The notes: generated by a model from the letters alone, not told the origin. Shown: positions 52,228-61,456, counted from the first letter of the stretch. The stretch is 64,000 nucleotides of DNA from Pantoea cypripedii (GCF_011395035.1 NZ_CP024769.1:395965-459964), one strand, 5' to 3'. A program made the numbers and translations.

Positions 52228-53766
52228 ATGTCAGGAAAACCGCAATCGGGATGGCAAAGCGCAGTGCTGAAGGGCCTTCTCGTCGGGATCTGCTGTCTGC
52301 TGGTCGGCTACCTTCTGGTGCTGATGTATGCCCAGGGTGAGTACCTGTTTGCGCTGGTCACGTTGATTATCAGCGCGGTCGGCATCTGGATTTATGCCAA
52401 TCGCCGCGCGTATGCCTGGCGCTATGTGTACCCCGGCATTGCCGGGATGACGTTGTTTGTGTTGTTCCCGCTGGCCTGTACCGTCGCTATTGCCTTCACC
52501 AACTACAGCAGCACCAACCAGCTGACGCTGGAACGGGCGCAGCAGGTGTTGCTCAGCCGACAATATCAGGATGGTGCGGGGTTAAATTTCTCGCTGTTTT
52601 CGGCGGGTGAACGCTGGCAGCTGGTGTTAACCGATGGGGAGAACGGGCAGACATTCGTCTCATCGCCCTTCTCTTTTGGCGGTGAGCAGACGCTCAAACT
52701 GACCAGTGCCCCGGTGCCTGGCGGTGAACGTGCGATGCTCAGGGTCATCACCACCCATCGCCAGGCATTGAGCCAGATTCATGCCGAACTGCCCGATGGA
52801 CGTCAGCTGGTGATGAGTTCTTTACGCCAGTTTTCCGGCACGCGTCCGCTTTATCTGCTGGGTAGCGACGGGGAGTTGAAAAATCAACAAAGCGGCGTGC
52901 TTTACCGGGCGAACGGCGCGAGTGGCTTTTATCAGACCAGCAATGCCGATGGCAGCTGGGGCAGTGAAAAGCTCAGTCCCGGCTTTACGGTGAATACCGG
53001 CTGGAAAAACTTTATCCGCGTGTTTACCGACGCAGGTATTCAGAAACCGTTCCTGGCGATATTCGGCTGGACGCTGATTTTTTCGCTGCTGACGGTGGTG
53101 CTCACGGTGGCGGTGGGTATGGTGCTGGCCTGCCTGGTGCAGTGGGAGGCGCTAAAAGGCAAAGCTATCTATCGCGTGCTGTTGATCCTGCCCTACGCGG
53201 TGCCCGCGTTTATCTCGATCCTGATCTTCAAAGGATTATTCAACCAGAGTTTTGGTGAGATCAACGTGATGCTGAAAGCGCTATTCGGGTTGCAACCGGC
53301 GTGGTTCAGCGATCCTTTGCTGGCTCGCTCCATGCTGGTGATCGTCAACACCTGGCTGGGCTACCCCTACATGATGATTTTGTGCATGGGGTTATTGAAA
53401 GCGATCCCTGATGATCTTTATGAGGCTTCCGCGATGGACGGTGCCGGGCCGTTGCAGAACTTCTTTCTCATTACCCTGCCGCTGCTGCTGAAACCGTTGA
53501 TGCCACTGATGATCGCCAGCTTCGCCTTCAATTTTAATAACTTCGTGCTGGTACAACTGCTGACCAATGGCGGTCCTGACCGGATCGGTACCACCACCCC
53601 GGCGGGCTACACCGACCTGCTGGTGAATTACACCTGGCGTATCGCGTTTGAAGGCGGCGGCGGTCAGGACTTTGGTCTGGCAGCGGCAATTGCCACCCTG
53701 ATCTTCCTGCTGGTGGGTGCGCTGGCGGTGATTAACCTGAAAGCTGTGCGGATGAAATTCGACTAA
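52228..53766 (+). CDS. malF: Maltose ABC transporter permease MalF
   Basis: This is a 512-residue inner-membrane subunit with eight helices and the large periplasmic P2 loop (about residues 93-275) that contacts MalE. The EAA coupling loop is EASAMDGAGPLQNFFLITLP. It compares with 514 residues in E. coli. It is followed by malG after 9 bp with AAGGAG before that ATG. Confidence 0.96.
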   Translation: MSGKPQSGWQSAVLKGLLVGICCLLVGYLLVLMYAQGEYLFALVTLIISAVGIWIYANRRAYAWRYVYPGIAGMTLFVLFPLACTVAIAFTNYSSTNQLTLERAQQVLLSRQYQDGAGLNFSLFSAGERWQLVLTDGENGQTFVSSPFSFGGEQTLKLTSAPVPGGERAMLRVITTHRQALSQIHAELPDGRQLVMSSLRQFSGTRPLYLLGSDGELKNQQSGVLYRANGASGFYQTSNADGSWGSEKLSPGFTVNTGWKNFIRVFTDAGIQKPFLAIFGWTLIFSLLTVVLTVAVGMVLACLVQWEALKGKAIYRVLLILPYAVPAFISILIFKGLFNQSFGEINVMLKALFGLQPAWFSDPLLARSMLVIVNTWLGYPYMMILCMGLLKAIPDDLYEASAMDGAGPLQNFFLITLPLLLKPLMPLMIASFAFNFNNFVLVQLLTNGGPDRIGTTTPAGYTDLLVNYTWRIAFEGGGGQDFGLAAAIATLIFLLVGALAVINLKAVRMKFD

Positions 53767-53775
53767 GGAGACGTT

Positions 53776-54666
53776 ATGGCTATGGTGCAACCTAAATCGC
53801 AGAAGCTGCGCCTGTTGCTGACGCATCTGCTGCTGCTGGGCTTTATCGCGGCGATACTTTTCCCGCTGATGATGGTGCTGGCAATCTCACTGCGTGCCGG
53901 TAACTTCGCCACCGGCAGCCTGATTCCGGACCAGGTGTCGTGGGAACACTGGCGGCTGGCGCTCGGTTTGAGTATTACCCATGCCGATGGCAGCGTGACG
54001 CCACCGCCCTTTCCGGTGCTGCTGTGGTTGTGGAACTCGATAAAAATTGCGGCGATCAGCGCACTTGGCATTGTGACGCTCTCCACCACCTGCGCCTATG
54101 CCTTTGCGCGCATGCGTTTTGCAGGACGCGCCAGCCTGCTGAAAGCGATGCTGATCTTCCAGATGTTCCCGGCGGTGCTGTCGCTGGTCGCGTTATACGC
54201 GTTGTTTGATCGACTGGGCCAGTATCTGCCGTTTATTGGTCTGAATACCCACGGCGGCGTGATCTTTGCCTACCTCGGCGGTATTGCGCTGCACGTCTGG
54301 ACCATCAAAGGCTATTTCGAAACCATTGACGGCTCACTGGAGGAAGCCGCAGCGCTGGACGGTGCGACGCCGTGGCAGGCTTTCCGTCTGGTGTTGTTAC
54401 CGTTGTCGGTGCCGATTCTGGCGGTGGTTTTTATCCTCGCCTTTATCGCTGCGGTCACCGAAGTGCCGGTCGCCTCGCTGCTGTTGCGCGATGTTAACAG
54501 CTACACGCTGGCGGTCGGCATGCAGCAGTATCTCAATCCACAGAACTACCTGTGGGGTGACTTTGCCGCAGCGGCGGTGCTCTCAGCCATCCCGATTACG
54601 CTGGTGTTCCTGCTGGCCCAGCGCTGGCTGGTCAGCGGCCTCACGGCGGGAGGCGTCAAAGGATAA
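53776..54666 (+). CDS. malG: Maltose ABC transporter permease MalG
   Basis: This is a 296-residue inner-membrane subunit, identical in length to E. coli MalG, with six helices. The EAA loop is EEAAALDGATPWQAFRLVLLP and the C-terminal tail LVSGLTAGGVKG enters the MalK dimer. It is the last gene of malEFG. Confidence 0.96.
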   Translation: MAMVQPKSQKLRLLLTHLLLLGFIAAILFPLMMVLAISLRAGNFATGSLIPDQVSWEHWRLALGLSITHADGSVTPPPFPVLLWLWNSIKIAAISALGIVTLSTTCAYAFARMRFAGRASLLKAMLIFQMFPAVLSLVALYALFDRLGQYLPFIGLNTHGGVIFAYLGGIALHVWTIKGYFETIDGSLEEAAALDGATPWQAFRLVLLPLSVPILAVVFILAFIAAVTEVPVASLLLRDVNSYTLAVGMQQYLNPQNYLWGDFAAAAVLSAIPITLVFLLAQRWLVSGLTAGGVKG

Positions 54667-54729
54667 GTCTTCATCATTGCGTTGCCACTGCTTCCTCAAT
54701 GTTCACTGCCATTGAGGGATTGAGTCTTT

Positions 54730-54752
54730 GGCGGCCTGCGGGCCGCCTCTTT
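54730..54752 (+). terminator. Rho-independent terminator after malG
   Basis: GGCGGCC-TGCG-GGCCGCC is followed by TCTTTTC. It lies just before the 3' end of the convergent seven-gene operon. Confidence 0.75.
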
Positions 54753-54755
54753 TCT

Positions 54756-55949
54756 TTACGAACGCAAAAAATCCTGCCAGCGCCGCGTCAGATAATTATG
54801 CTCATCCATCACCGAGTTCCACACGGCGATATGGCTCATCCGCTGTTCATAACTGCCGCCATCGCGGCTTTCTCCCTGCGGAATCAGCGGAGCGCCCCAG
54901 GCGTCATACAGCATTTCTGCGGCGGGTTTGCCGCCATACCAGAAATCCCACTCGGCGGCGGAAAGATGCGCCTGACTGCGCTGCGGATTGGAGATGTAAT
55001 ATCCCTGACGTGCCATCACCGCACCCGGCCAACCGGATTGCCACCAGTTGAGGTAGGCGTAAGCAGCATCTTTGATTCTGCCGGTGGCGCAACGTGACAG
55101 CGACATGCCGCCATACCAGGCACGATAACCTTCGCGTGGATGCGCCATTTTATAGCCACGCTGATGGAAATGATGACGGAAGTAGATGGGTGCCCACAGG
55201 CTTTGTACTTCCACCTGACGGTTTTCAATTAAATCGCACGCCTGCTCCTGACTGGACCAGAACGCCGCAAAATGACCGTGGCGATTCAGACGCGTCAGCT
55301 CCTGGGTGAGCACATCAATTTCTTCCAGCGTCAGATTGCCGGTGTTGGCGAAACGCGCCAGACCAGCTCCCTGCATTGCCAGTGCGGCATCCAGCCCGCC
55401 CATTGCCGCATCTTCCTGCAACGCCACCTGGCCAGTGAGTGCCGGATGCAGCAGCCAGCTCCAGCTCTCCTCCTCTTCACGCAGCGCGGCGGGCAGCCGA
55501 TCGACGTGATAAGCAAAGCTATCGGCGTTGTGTGTCAGGGGCAGCATACTGATGCGGTCGCTCGGCTGGCTGCCAAGGTGCAAATCACGCTGCACATACA
55601 AACGTTGCGACGGTACGCTGCCATCTGCCAGCGAGCCATCGCTATGCAGCGTGCCGGTTTTGGCCAGTGCATTCACTTCGTCCCAGTAGGTCAGGCGCTT
55701 TATCTCCAGCGGCTGAATGGCACGCGCCGGCCAGACGAAATCAATATTGTGGAACCATTGATCGTAGAGATCGTAACTTTCGGGATGCATCACGGCGATA
55801 CGTTGCGCATCTTCCACGCTGCGCAACATATATTCGATTTTGATGCCGAGATCCTGTTCCGCGCGCACGCGCAGCATCTCCAGCAACGTGACGGAAGTTC
55901 CGAGCACGCGTAAGGTCAGCTGGTCATTGACCACTGCCGCAGAATTCAT
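54756..55949 (-). CDS. Solute-binding-protein-like protein without signal peptide
   Basis: This 397-residue protein resembles the type-2 periplasmic binding proteins of the spermidine/putrescine (PotD-like) group. An N-terminal lobe contains LTLRVLGTSVTLLEMLRVRAEQDLGI, and a late segment reads YAYLNWWQSGWPGAVMARQGYY. The start MNSAAVVNDQ lies 4 bp after the GTPase stop with GAGGAG upstream. No signal peptide can be found, and the frame upstream is a shadow of the GTPase gene. It may therefore act in the cytoplasm, or be exported another way. It is the last gene of a seven-gene operon that has no ABC permease. Confidence 0.65.
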   Translation of the reverse strand: MNSAAVVNDQLTLRVLGTSVTLLEMLRVRAEQDLGIKIEYMLRSVEDAQRIAVMHPESYDLYDQWFHNIDFVWPARAIQPLEIKRLTYWDEVNALAKTGTLHSDGSLADGSVPSQRLYVQRDLHLGSQPSDRISMLPLTHNADSFAYHVDRLPAALREEEESWSWLLHPALTGQVALQEDAAMGGLDAALAMQGAGLARFANTGNLTLEEIDVLTQELTRLNRHGHFAAFWSSQEQACDLIENRQVEVQSLWAPIYFRHHFHQRGYKMAHPREGYRAWYGGMSLSRCATGRIKDAAYAYLNWWQSGWPGAVMARQGYYISNPQRSQAHLSAAEWDFWYGGKPAAEMLYDAWGAPLIPQGESRDGGSYEQRMSHIAVWNSVMDEHNYLTRRWQDFLRS

Positions 55950-55953
55950 ACCG

Positions 55954-56976
55954 TTATGGCTCCTCAAACGCCCGCAGGGTGCGACTGAACGCCTGTTGCA
56001 GACGATCGGCCCCCAGCCCACGCAAAATAAATACCAGTTTTGAACTCTCCAGCTCACCAGGCCAGTCGGCCAGATGTACCGGCGGATGCAGCGTATGCTG
56101 CACGCCATGAATCACCACAGGCGCGCTGCTGTCGCTCACACGTAAAATGCCCTTCATGCGGAGCACCGTGCGGCCATGGCAATGTAATAGCATTGATAGC
56201 CAGATAGCAAACGCAGGCCAGTTTATCGTTTGATGCAGAGTGATCACGCAGGTTTGCGTAACCGGATGTGAAGTGTTGTGCGCAGCAGGGGTTAACGTGA
56301 CACCGTCACTGGCGCAGGCACCCAGCCAGCGGAAGCGTTGCTGCCGTGACCCGCTGGTCACTGTCTGACTAAACAGGCTTTGCGCATCGCGCAGTGCCTG
56401 TTCGGTATCACTCAGTTGGGCTAGCGGGTTAAGCTGACGCAGCCAGGCCAGCCTCTCAGCACGCACCGCATCTGTTACCCTGTCACCTTTACTCAGCAAC
56501 AACTTATCTGCCGCGCTGACTTGTGCCAGCCACTCGGGTTGGGTGTCAGCCTGCTGGGTTGCGTGTTCCGCATCCACCAGCGTGACCAGCACTCCCTGGG
56601 TAAAATGGTGTTGCAGCTGGCGATCATGCTGCAGCGTTGACAGTATCGGTGAGGGATCGGCCAACCCGGTGGTTTCCAGAATCACCTGTTTGAACGGTGG
56701 GAGTTGCCCGCGTGCGCGACGTTCATAAAGATCGAGCAGCGCGGTTTTGAGTTCACCGCGAATCTGGCAGCAAACGCAGCCACTCGGCAGCAGCACCGTA
56801 TCGGGCGCGACTTCATTCAGCAAATGGTGATCAATGCCCACTTCGCCAAACTCATTCACCAGCAGCGCAATATCATTCAAATCCTGCTGTGCCAGCCAGC
56901 CTTTCAGCAGCGTGGTTTTGCCACTGCCGAGAAAACCGCTCAGGACATGCAGGGATAACTTCTCTTCGTATTGCAT
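55954..56976 (-). CDS. COG0523 / CobW-family GTPase (putative metallochaperone)
   Basis: This is a 340-residue G3E GTPase. The Walker A motif is GFLGSGKTTLLKGW (residues 14-27), the metal-binding motif GCVCCQIRGEL (CxCC), the Walker B-like motif VILETTGLADPSPIL and the guanine-specificity motif LLSKGDRV. A CobW C-terminal domain follows from about 240 and includes HGVQHTLHPPVHLADWP. Family members insert Zn, Co or Fe into client enzymes. It overlaps the CxxC gene by one base and lies in an operon with a metal-dependent NodB-fold hydrolase, which is a plausible client. Confidence 0.85.
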   Translation of the reverse strand: MQYEEKLSLHVLSGFLGSGKTTLLKGWLAQQDLNDIALLVNEFGEVGIDHHLLNEVAPDTVLLPSGCVCCQIRGELKTALLDLYERRARGQLPPFKQVILETTGLADPSPILSTLQHDRQLQHHFTQGVLVTLVDAEHATQQADTQPEWLAQVSAADKLLLSKGDRVTDAVRAERLAWLRQLNPLAQLSDTEQALRDAQSLFSQTVTSGSRQQRFRWLGACASDGVTLTPAAHNTSHPVTQTCVITLHQTINWPAFAIWLSMLLHCHGRTVLRMKGILRVSDSSAPVVIHGVQHTLHPPVHLADWPGELESSKLVFILRGLGADRLQQAFSRTLRAFEEP

Positions 56977-57269
56977 CAGCCCTCCAGCGCCGCCAGCCAG
57001 TTTTCATCAAGTGGATCGATGGGGCGCCGTATCATCTTTTCTGCTTCTTTCCATAACACATCCAGCGAGTTGACCAGCGTTTGCTGGCCGGTCTGACTGG
57101 CCAGCAGCCAGCTGTTATGAAACTCAGTCAGGGATAACCGCCATGGTTTAAGCGCACGATTAAGCAGCGCCAGTTGTTGCAGGCGTAGCTGGCGGGCGGG
57201 TAGATCCTGTCGCAGTGGATCGCTCCACTGCGGCCCGTTATCAAGCAGACCGCAGACTCCACACATCAT
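56976..57269 (-). CDS. Small CxxC protein, unknown function
   Basis: This 97-residue protein begins MMCGVCGLLDNGPQW, with a CxxC pair at the very N-terminus. It continues as a helical, Leu- and Trp-rich chain (RQLRLQQLALLNRALKPWRLSLTEF) and ends LDENWLAALEG. I do not recognise it. The overlap with the GTPase start indicates translational coupling, so it may be a metal-site partner of that GTPase. The start could be the second Met. Confidence 0.65.
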   Translation of the reverse strand: MMCGVCGLLDNGPQWSDPLRQDLPARQLRLQQLALLNRALKPWRLSLTEFHNSWLLASQTGQQTLVNSLDVLWKEAEKMIRRPIDPLDENWLAALEG

Positions 57270-57277
57270 CGCCTCCG

Positions 57278-58024
57278 TTACGGCATCACATCGCCGGAAT
57301 TCGGTCCCAGCGTCTGGCCGACAAACAAATTGCCGCCCGGCTCACTCGCTAGCAGCAGCGCCACGGGTGCCACCTCTTCCGCCCGGCCAAACCGTCCCAG
57401 CGGCAGCTCCGCCGCTTTTGCCTGTTTCCACGCCTGGTTGATACCCTCAATTAACGGCGTTTCAATCGGGCCGGGCGCGATAGCGTTGACCAGCACGTTA
57501 TCGGCGGAAACCTCCAGCGCCAGAGATTTGGTAAAACCGATAACGCCCGCTTTCGCCGCAGCGTAGTGGCACAATTCAGCGCCACCTTTAATACCCAGCT
57601 GCGAAGCGATATTGATCACCCGTCCCCAGCGCTGGGCCAGCATTGCCGGCAGCGCGCGCTGCGTGGCTAAAAAGACGCTGCGCAGATCGACAGCCATCAT
57701 CTCTTCCCACATTGCCAGGGTGATCCCGGTGCAACGCGCCTGGGTCAGCATACCGGCGTTATTAACCAGCACATCGATGCCGTCAAAGCGGGCAATACAA
57801 GCATCCACACCTGCGGTGGCACCGGCGATTTCACCAACATCCGCCACCACGCCATGACACTCAGCACCGAGTTGCTGGCAGTGCGCCACCCGCAACGCGA
57901 GTTTGTCGCCGTCGCGATCGGTCAGTACCAGCCGCGCACCTTCGCGCGCAAACAGCTCAGCAATGGCTGCGCCAATGCCGCTGGCGGCCCCGGTAATCAC
58001 ACAACGTTTATTTTGCAGTTGCAT
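57278..58024 (-). CDS. SDR-family NAD(P)-dependent oxidoreductase A
   Basis: This is a 248-residue classical short-chain dehydrogenase. The cofactor motif is TGAASGIGAAIAEL, the structural motif NNAGML, and the active-site region is INIASQLGIKG with Ser followed by YAAAK. The C-terminus ends GPNSGDVMP. It oxidises or reduces a hydroxyl/carbonyl group of an unknown substrate. It is spaced 9 bp from SDR B and 8 bp from the CxxC gene, inside one operon. Confidence 0.88.
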   Translation of the reverse strand: MQLQNKRCVITGAASGIGAAIAELFAREGARLVLTDRDGDKLALRVAHCQQLGAECHGVVADVGEIAGATAGVDACIARFDGIDVLVNNAGMLTQARCTGITLAMWEEMMAVDLRSVFLATQRALPAMLAQRWGRVINIASQLGIKGGAELCHYAAAKAGVIGFTKSLALEVSADNVLVNAIAPGPIETPLIEGINQAWKQAKAAELPLGRFGRAEEVAPVALLLASEPGGNLFVGQTLGPNSGDVMP

Positions 58025-58033
58025 CGCGACTCC

Positions 58034-58810
58034 TTAGTCCGGCCAGCGCACGGTCAGGCCACCATCAACAATCAGGCTTTGCCCGGTGAGATAGCTGCTT
58101 TCCTCGCTGGTCAGAAACGCGATCACTTTAGCGATTTCTTCCGGGCGACCTACGCGTCCCAGTGGGATGGCACCGGCAGCTTTCGCCAGCCCTGCCGGGC
58201 CAAGGGAATTCTGCTTATCCAGCGACTGAGGCGTTTCAATCAACCCTGGAATGATGGCGTTGCAGCGTACACCGCGCGCAGCCAGTTCCACTGCCAGCGA
58301 TCGGCAGATACCCGGCACTGCGGCTTTCGCCGCGGCATAGTGGGCATGATCCTGCCAGCCATAAACACCACCGGCGATGGAAGAAACCGCCACCAGGCTG
58401 GCACCGGCACGCAAATGAGGTGTGGCGGCGCGGAAACAGCGCATCACCCCGGTCAGGTCAACATTAAGCATGTCGTCCCAGCGGGCGTCGCTCATCTCTT
58501 CAATCGGCGCGCGGCGTAAAATGCCCGCATTCGCCACCATATAATCGAGGCGACCAAAATGCATTACCCCCTGCGCGATAAAAGCATCCACCGAATCCGT
58601 TGTGGCGACGTCCAGCGGCAGCCAGATGGCATCACCACCGGAGGCTTCCACCTGTGCCGCCGCAGCGGCCGGATCGTGCGGATCGGCGGGATAATAACCG
58701 GCGATCACCCGCACCCCGCGTTGTGCATACAGCGTTGCCAGCGCCAGGCCGATACCGCTGGCGGCGCCGCTTATCGCGGCGACCGGTTGAGTTGAAACAG
58801 AATCCTGCAT
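58034..58810 (-). CDS. SDR-family NAD(P)-dependent oxidoreductase B
   Basis: This is a 258-residue classical short-chain dehydrogenase. SGAASGIGLALATLY binds the cofactor, VAVSSIAGGVYGW supplies the catalytic Ser and YAAAK the Tyr and Lys. The tail is LIVDGGLTVRWPD. It is similar to SDR A and adjacent to it; the two may act on successive steps or on stereoisomers. It lies 9 bp after the MFS gene. Confidence 0.88.
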   Translation of the reverse strand: MQDSVSTQPVAAISGAASGIGLALATLYAQRGVRVIAGYYPADPHDPAAAAAQVEASGGDAIWLPLDVATTDSVDAFIAQGVMHFGRLDYMVANAGILRRAPIEEMSDARWDDMLNVDLTGVMRCFRAATPHLRAGASLVAVSSIAGGVYGWQDHAHYAAAKAAVPGICRSLAVELAARGVRCNAIIPGLIETPQSLDKQNSLGPAGLAKAAGAIPLGRVGRPEEIAKVIAFLTSEESSYLTGQSLIVDGGLTVRWPD

Positions 58811-58819
58811 GGTTATTCC

Positions 58820-60184
58820 TTAAACTGAAGTGACAGCGGCGCTTACGCCCGCGCGCTGATGCGCGTTAGCCCGCGCAAAGAACATGATGATGCCGGAGAT
58901 AAAGCACGGAACGGCACCGAACCACAGTGCAGCATCCTGCCAGTGGCCGCCGCTGCTCAGAACGCTGGTGGTACCAACGCCAGCAATAATCGCGCCGACC
59001 GGTCCCATCGCCCCAATCAATGCCCCGGCGGTGGCGCGAATGGCAGTCGGAAAGCTTTCACTGATAAAGAACAGCGCCGCAGCGTAAGGACCGATCAGGA
59101 AAAACAGACCGATGCTGTAGAGGGCGACGATAGTGGCGAAATTGTCCGGGCAATACAGCATGGCGGCAAAGGAGACACCGCCCAGCATCCAGCCCACGGC
59201 GATGGTGTTGCGACGACCAAAGCGGTCACCGAGCCAGCCATGTACCAGATAGCCGCAGTAACCCACCAGATTGGACAGAATCAGAATCAGCAACGAGCTG
59301 TTAAAAGAGACGTCGTGGGTTTTGGTGATAACGGTAGTCCCCAGCACGCTGAAAATCTGAATGGCAAACCAGTTGATCAGTACTGCACCGCCCAGCACCA
59401 GGGTGGCACGCAGCGAAGGGCCACGGAATGCCGCCGCCATGCCTGCGCTATGTTGTTCTTCATAAGACACCTGATAATCCGCGGCGACCTGGCGCGCATC
59501 GCTATCGTGACCTGCGGCGCGCAACTGCTGAATCTTTTTCTGTACCTGGAATTGCGGGGTTTCTTTCAGCTTCAGCGCCAGCAGGGCAATCACCAGCGAC
59601 GGCAGCGCGGCAAAGATAAAGCTGCCCTGCCAGCCGATGACGGGCATCAGAATCGCGGTCAGGGCTGAAGCCACCAGCGCACCGACCGGCCAGCCGCCCT
59701 GTACCAGGCTGTATACGAAGCCTTTACGTTTATTGAGTTTTGGATCGTCCAGCGCGGTATACAGCTCAGACAAATAGGTGGCGTTGACGGTTTGCTCGGC
59801 ATAACCCAATCCGGCGACAGAGCGAATCGCGGTCAGCGCGCCTTTACCCCAGGCACCGCCCACTGCCGTCAGCAGCGAGCACAGCGCCGCACCGCCTACG
59901 GTGATGACAATGCCCATGCGGCGACCGAGGCGATCCACCAGCGGACCAATCGCCAGGGCGATCACCGCTCCGCCAACGGCGACCCAGGTGGCAATTTCCG
60001 CCTGCTCAACCTCGCTCCAGCCAAAATGACCACCGATTTCCGGCAGCAGCGTGCCAAACAGGATGAAATCATAAACAGCAAAAACCCAGGCAAAAAAAGC
60101 AATCCAGGTGGCAAATTTTACATCCCTGATGGTCAACTGCTGCGGCTGCCAGCCATTTACGGAGATTTTTTTAAAGATGCTCAT
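58820..60184 (-). CDS. MFS transporter, metabolite:H+ symporter type
   Basis: This 454-residue transporter has 12 helices. Motif A is GPLVDRLGRRMGIVI in the first half, with a related loop GWLGDRFGRRNTIAV in the second. A cytoplasmic mid-loop (LKETPQFQVQKKIQQLRAAGHD) separates the halves. It most resembles the sugar/aromatic acid symporters of the metabolite:H+ symporter group. It is probably the uptake system for the substrate processed by the operon. It follows the NodB-family hydrolase after 85 bp containing a perfect palindrome. Confidence 0.85.
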   Translation of the reverse strand: MSIFKKISVNGWQPQQLTIRDVKFATWIAFFAWVFAVYDFILFGTLLPEIGGHFGWSEVEQAEIATWVAVGGAVIALAIGPLVDRLGRRMGIVITVGGAALCSLLTAVGGAWGKGALTAIRSVAGLGYAEQTVNATYLSELYTALDDPKLNKRKGFVYSLVQGGWPVGALVASALTAILMPVIGWQGSFIFAALPSLVIALLALKLKETPQFQVQKKIQQLRAAGHDSDARQVAADYQVSYEEQHSAGMAAAFRGPSLRATLVLGGAVLINWFAIQIFSVLGTTVITKTHDVSFNSSLLILILSNLVGYCGYLVHGWLGDRFGRRNTIAVGWMLGGVSFAAMLYCPDNFATIVALYSIGLFFLIGPYAAALFFISESFPTAIRATAGALIGAMGPVGAIIAGVGTTSVLSSGGHWQDAALWFGAVPCFISGIIMFFARANAHQRAGVSAAVTSV

Positions 60185-60245
60185 AGCGCTATCACTCTGT
60201 CAGGGGCAGGTCACCATAAATGGCGACCCTACGGGGTTCTTGTAG

Positions 60246-60265
60246 GGAGCGCATTAATGCGCTCC
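60246..60265. repeat. Perfect 20-bp palindrome between operon genes
   Basis: GGAGCGCATTAATGCGCTCC is fully self-complementary. It lies just after the NodB-family hydrolase stop, upstream of the MFS gene. It resembles a REP variant and could modulate downstream expression. Confidence 0.65.
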
Positions 60266-60269
60266 GGGG

Positions 60270-61145
60270 TTAGCGCGGTTGGCGCTGTTTAAAGTCATCG
60301 GCGATTTCGTCAAAAGTCACGAAACGCACGCCTTCATGGCTGCGGATGTACTGAATCAGACGCTCCAGCATCAGCAACACCTGCGGGCGACCTGATACAT
60401 CGGGATGGATGGTCATGGTAAAGACCGCGTAGTCGTTTTCGCGGTAGACCCAGTCAAACTGGTCACGCCACATCTCTTCCAGATGGCGTGGATTGACGAA
60501 GCCGTGGCTGTTGGGTGATTTTTTGATGAACATCATTGGCGGCAGATCGTCGAGATACCAGTTGGCAGGGATCTCTACCAGATCGGTTTCCGCCCCGCGC
60601 TCCAGCGGCTTCATCCACGCATCGGGATGCTGGCTGTAATCGATTTTGGTCCAGCTATCACCGACGCGGACGTAGTAAGGATGGAAATCGTTATGCATCA
60701 GGCTGTGATCATATTTGATCCCTTTCTTCAGCAGTAACTCGTTGGTGACATTGCTGAACTCCCACCAGGGCGCAACGTAACCAGTGGGACGTTTTCCTGC
60801 CAGTTTGGTGACCAGTTCGATGCTGCGATCCAGCACCGCTTCTTCCTGCGCTGGCGTCATGGCGATGGGGTTTTCATGGCTGTAACCGTGAATACCGATT
60901 TCGTGCCCGGCATCCACCACCGCTTGCATCTGTTGCGGGAAGGTTTCAATGGAATGCCCCGGAATAAACCAGGTCGTGCGCAGGTTTTGCTCGGCAAACA
61001 TCTTCAGCAACCGTGGTGCGCCGACTTCACCGGCAAACAATCCGCGTGAAATATCATCCGGCGAATCTTCTCCGCCGTAAGAACCGAGCCAGCCAGCAAC
61101 GGCATCAACGTCCACACCAAATGCGCAAAGGATTTCTTTGGCCAT
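60270..61145 (-). CDS. NodB-fold metal hydrolase (cyclic imide hydrolase / HpPgdA-like)
   Basis: This 291-residue protein has a polysaccharide-deacetylase fold. The Asp and His ligands lie in FGVDVDAVAGWLGSYGG and HEIGIHGYSHENP, with TGYVAPWWEFSN and MTIHPDVSGRP as further active-site segments. From memory it is close to H. pylori PgdA and to bacterial cyclic imide hydrolases, which share the opening MAKEILCAFGVD. In this catabolic context imide ring opening or amide hydrolysis is more likely than peptidoglycan deacetylation. There is no signal peptide. GGAG lies 8 nt before the chosen ATG. It is the first gene of the seven-gene operon. Confidence 0.82.
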   Translation of the reverse strand: MAKEILCAFGVDVDAVAGWLGSYGGEDSPDDISRGLFAGEVGAPRLLKMFAEQNLRTTWFIPGHSIETFPQQMQAVVDAGHEIGIHGYSHENPIAMTPAQEEAVLDRSIELVTKLAGKRPTGYVAPWWEFSNVTNELLLKKGIKYDHSLMHNDFHPYYVRVGDSWTKIDYSQHPDAWMKPLERGAETDLVEIPANWYLDDLPPMMFIKKSPNSHGFVNPRHLEEMWRDQFDWVYRENDYAVFTMTIHPDVSGRPQVLLMLERLIQYIRSHEGVRFVTFDEIADDFKQRQPR

Positions 61146-61159
61146 ATCTGCAACTCCAT

Positions 61160-61171
61160 AAATGTACATTT
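61160..61171. promoter_or_regulatory. Candidate operator AAATGTACATTT, copy 1
   Basis: This is a perfect 12-bp palindrome 15 bp upstream of the hydrolase start, inside the expected promoter or leader. It is identical to copy 2 at 61333. Confidence 0.65.
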
Positions 61172-61332
61172 AAAAAAATATCCATTTATCGTTTGCAATA
61201 GCAATGCCAGGATTTTTGAAAGGTTTGTCTCCCGGGATGTCAGCCAACTATTAATATAAATTAATCAATGGGTTAAGTAATTTATCTCATCCGTAATATT
61301 GTGGCGATGCGCTTTTCGCGCTGCAACGCTAA

Positions 61333-61344
61333 AAATGTACATTT
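61333..61344. promoter_or_regulatory. Candidate operator AAATGTACATTT, copy 2
   Basis: This is the second exact copy of the 12-bp palindrome, 113 bp upstream of the GntR gene in the 311-bp divergent promoter. No gene is credible in that gap. Confidence 0.65.
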
Positions 61345-61456
61345 GTAGTTATGATCCATTATTGTGCGACGTGCACCAGGATTGTGCCTCACCGGTCGCG
61401 GCTTTGCAGCACGTCAGGATGTGATAATGTAGCGCGATGAAAACAGGACCGATGAC

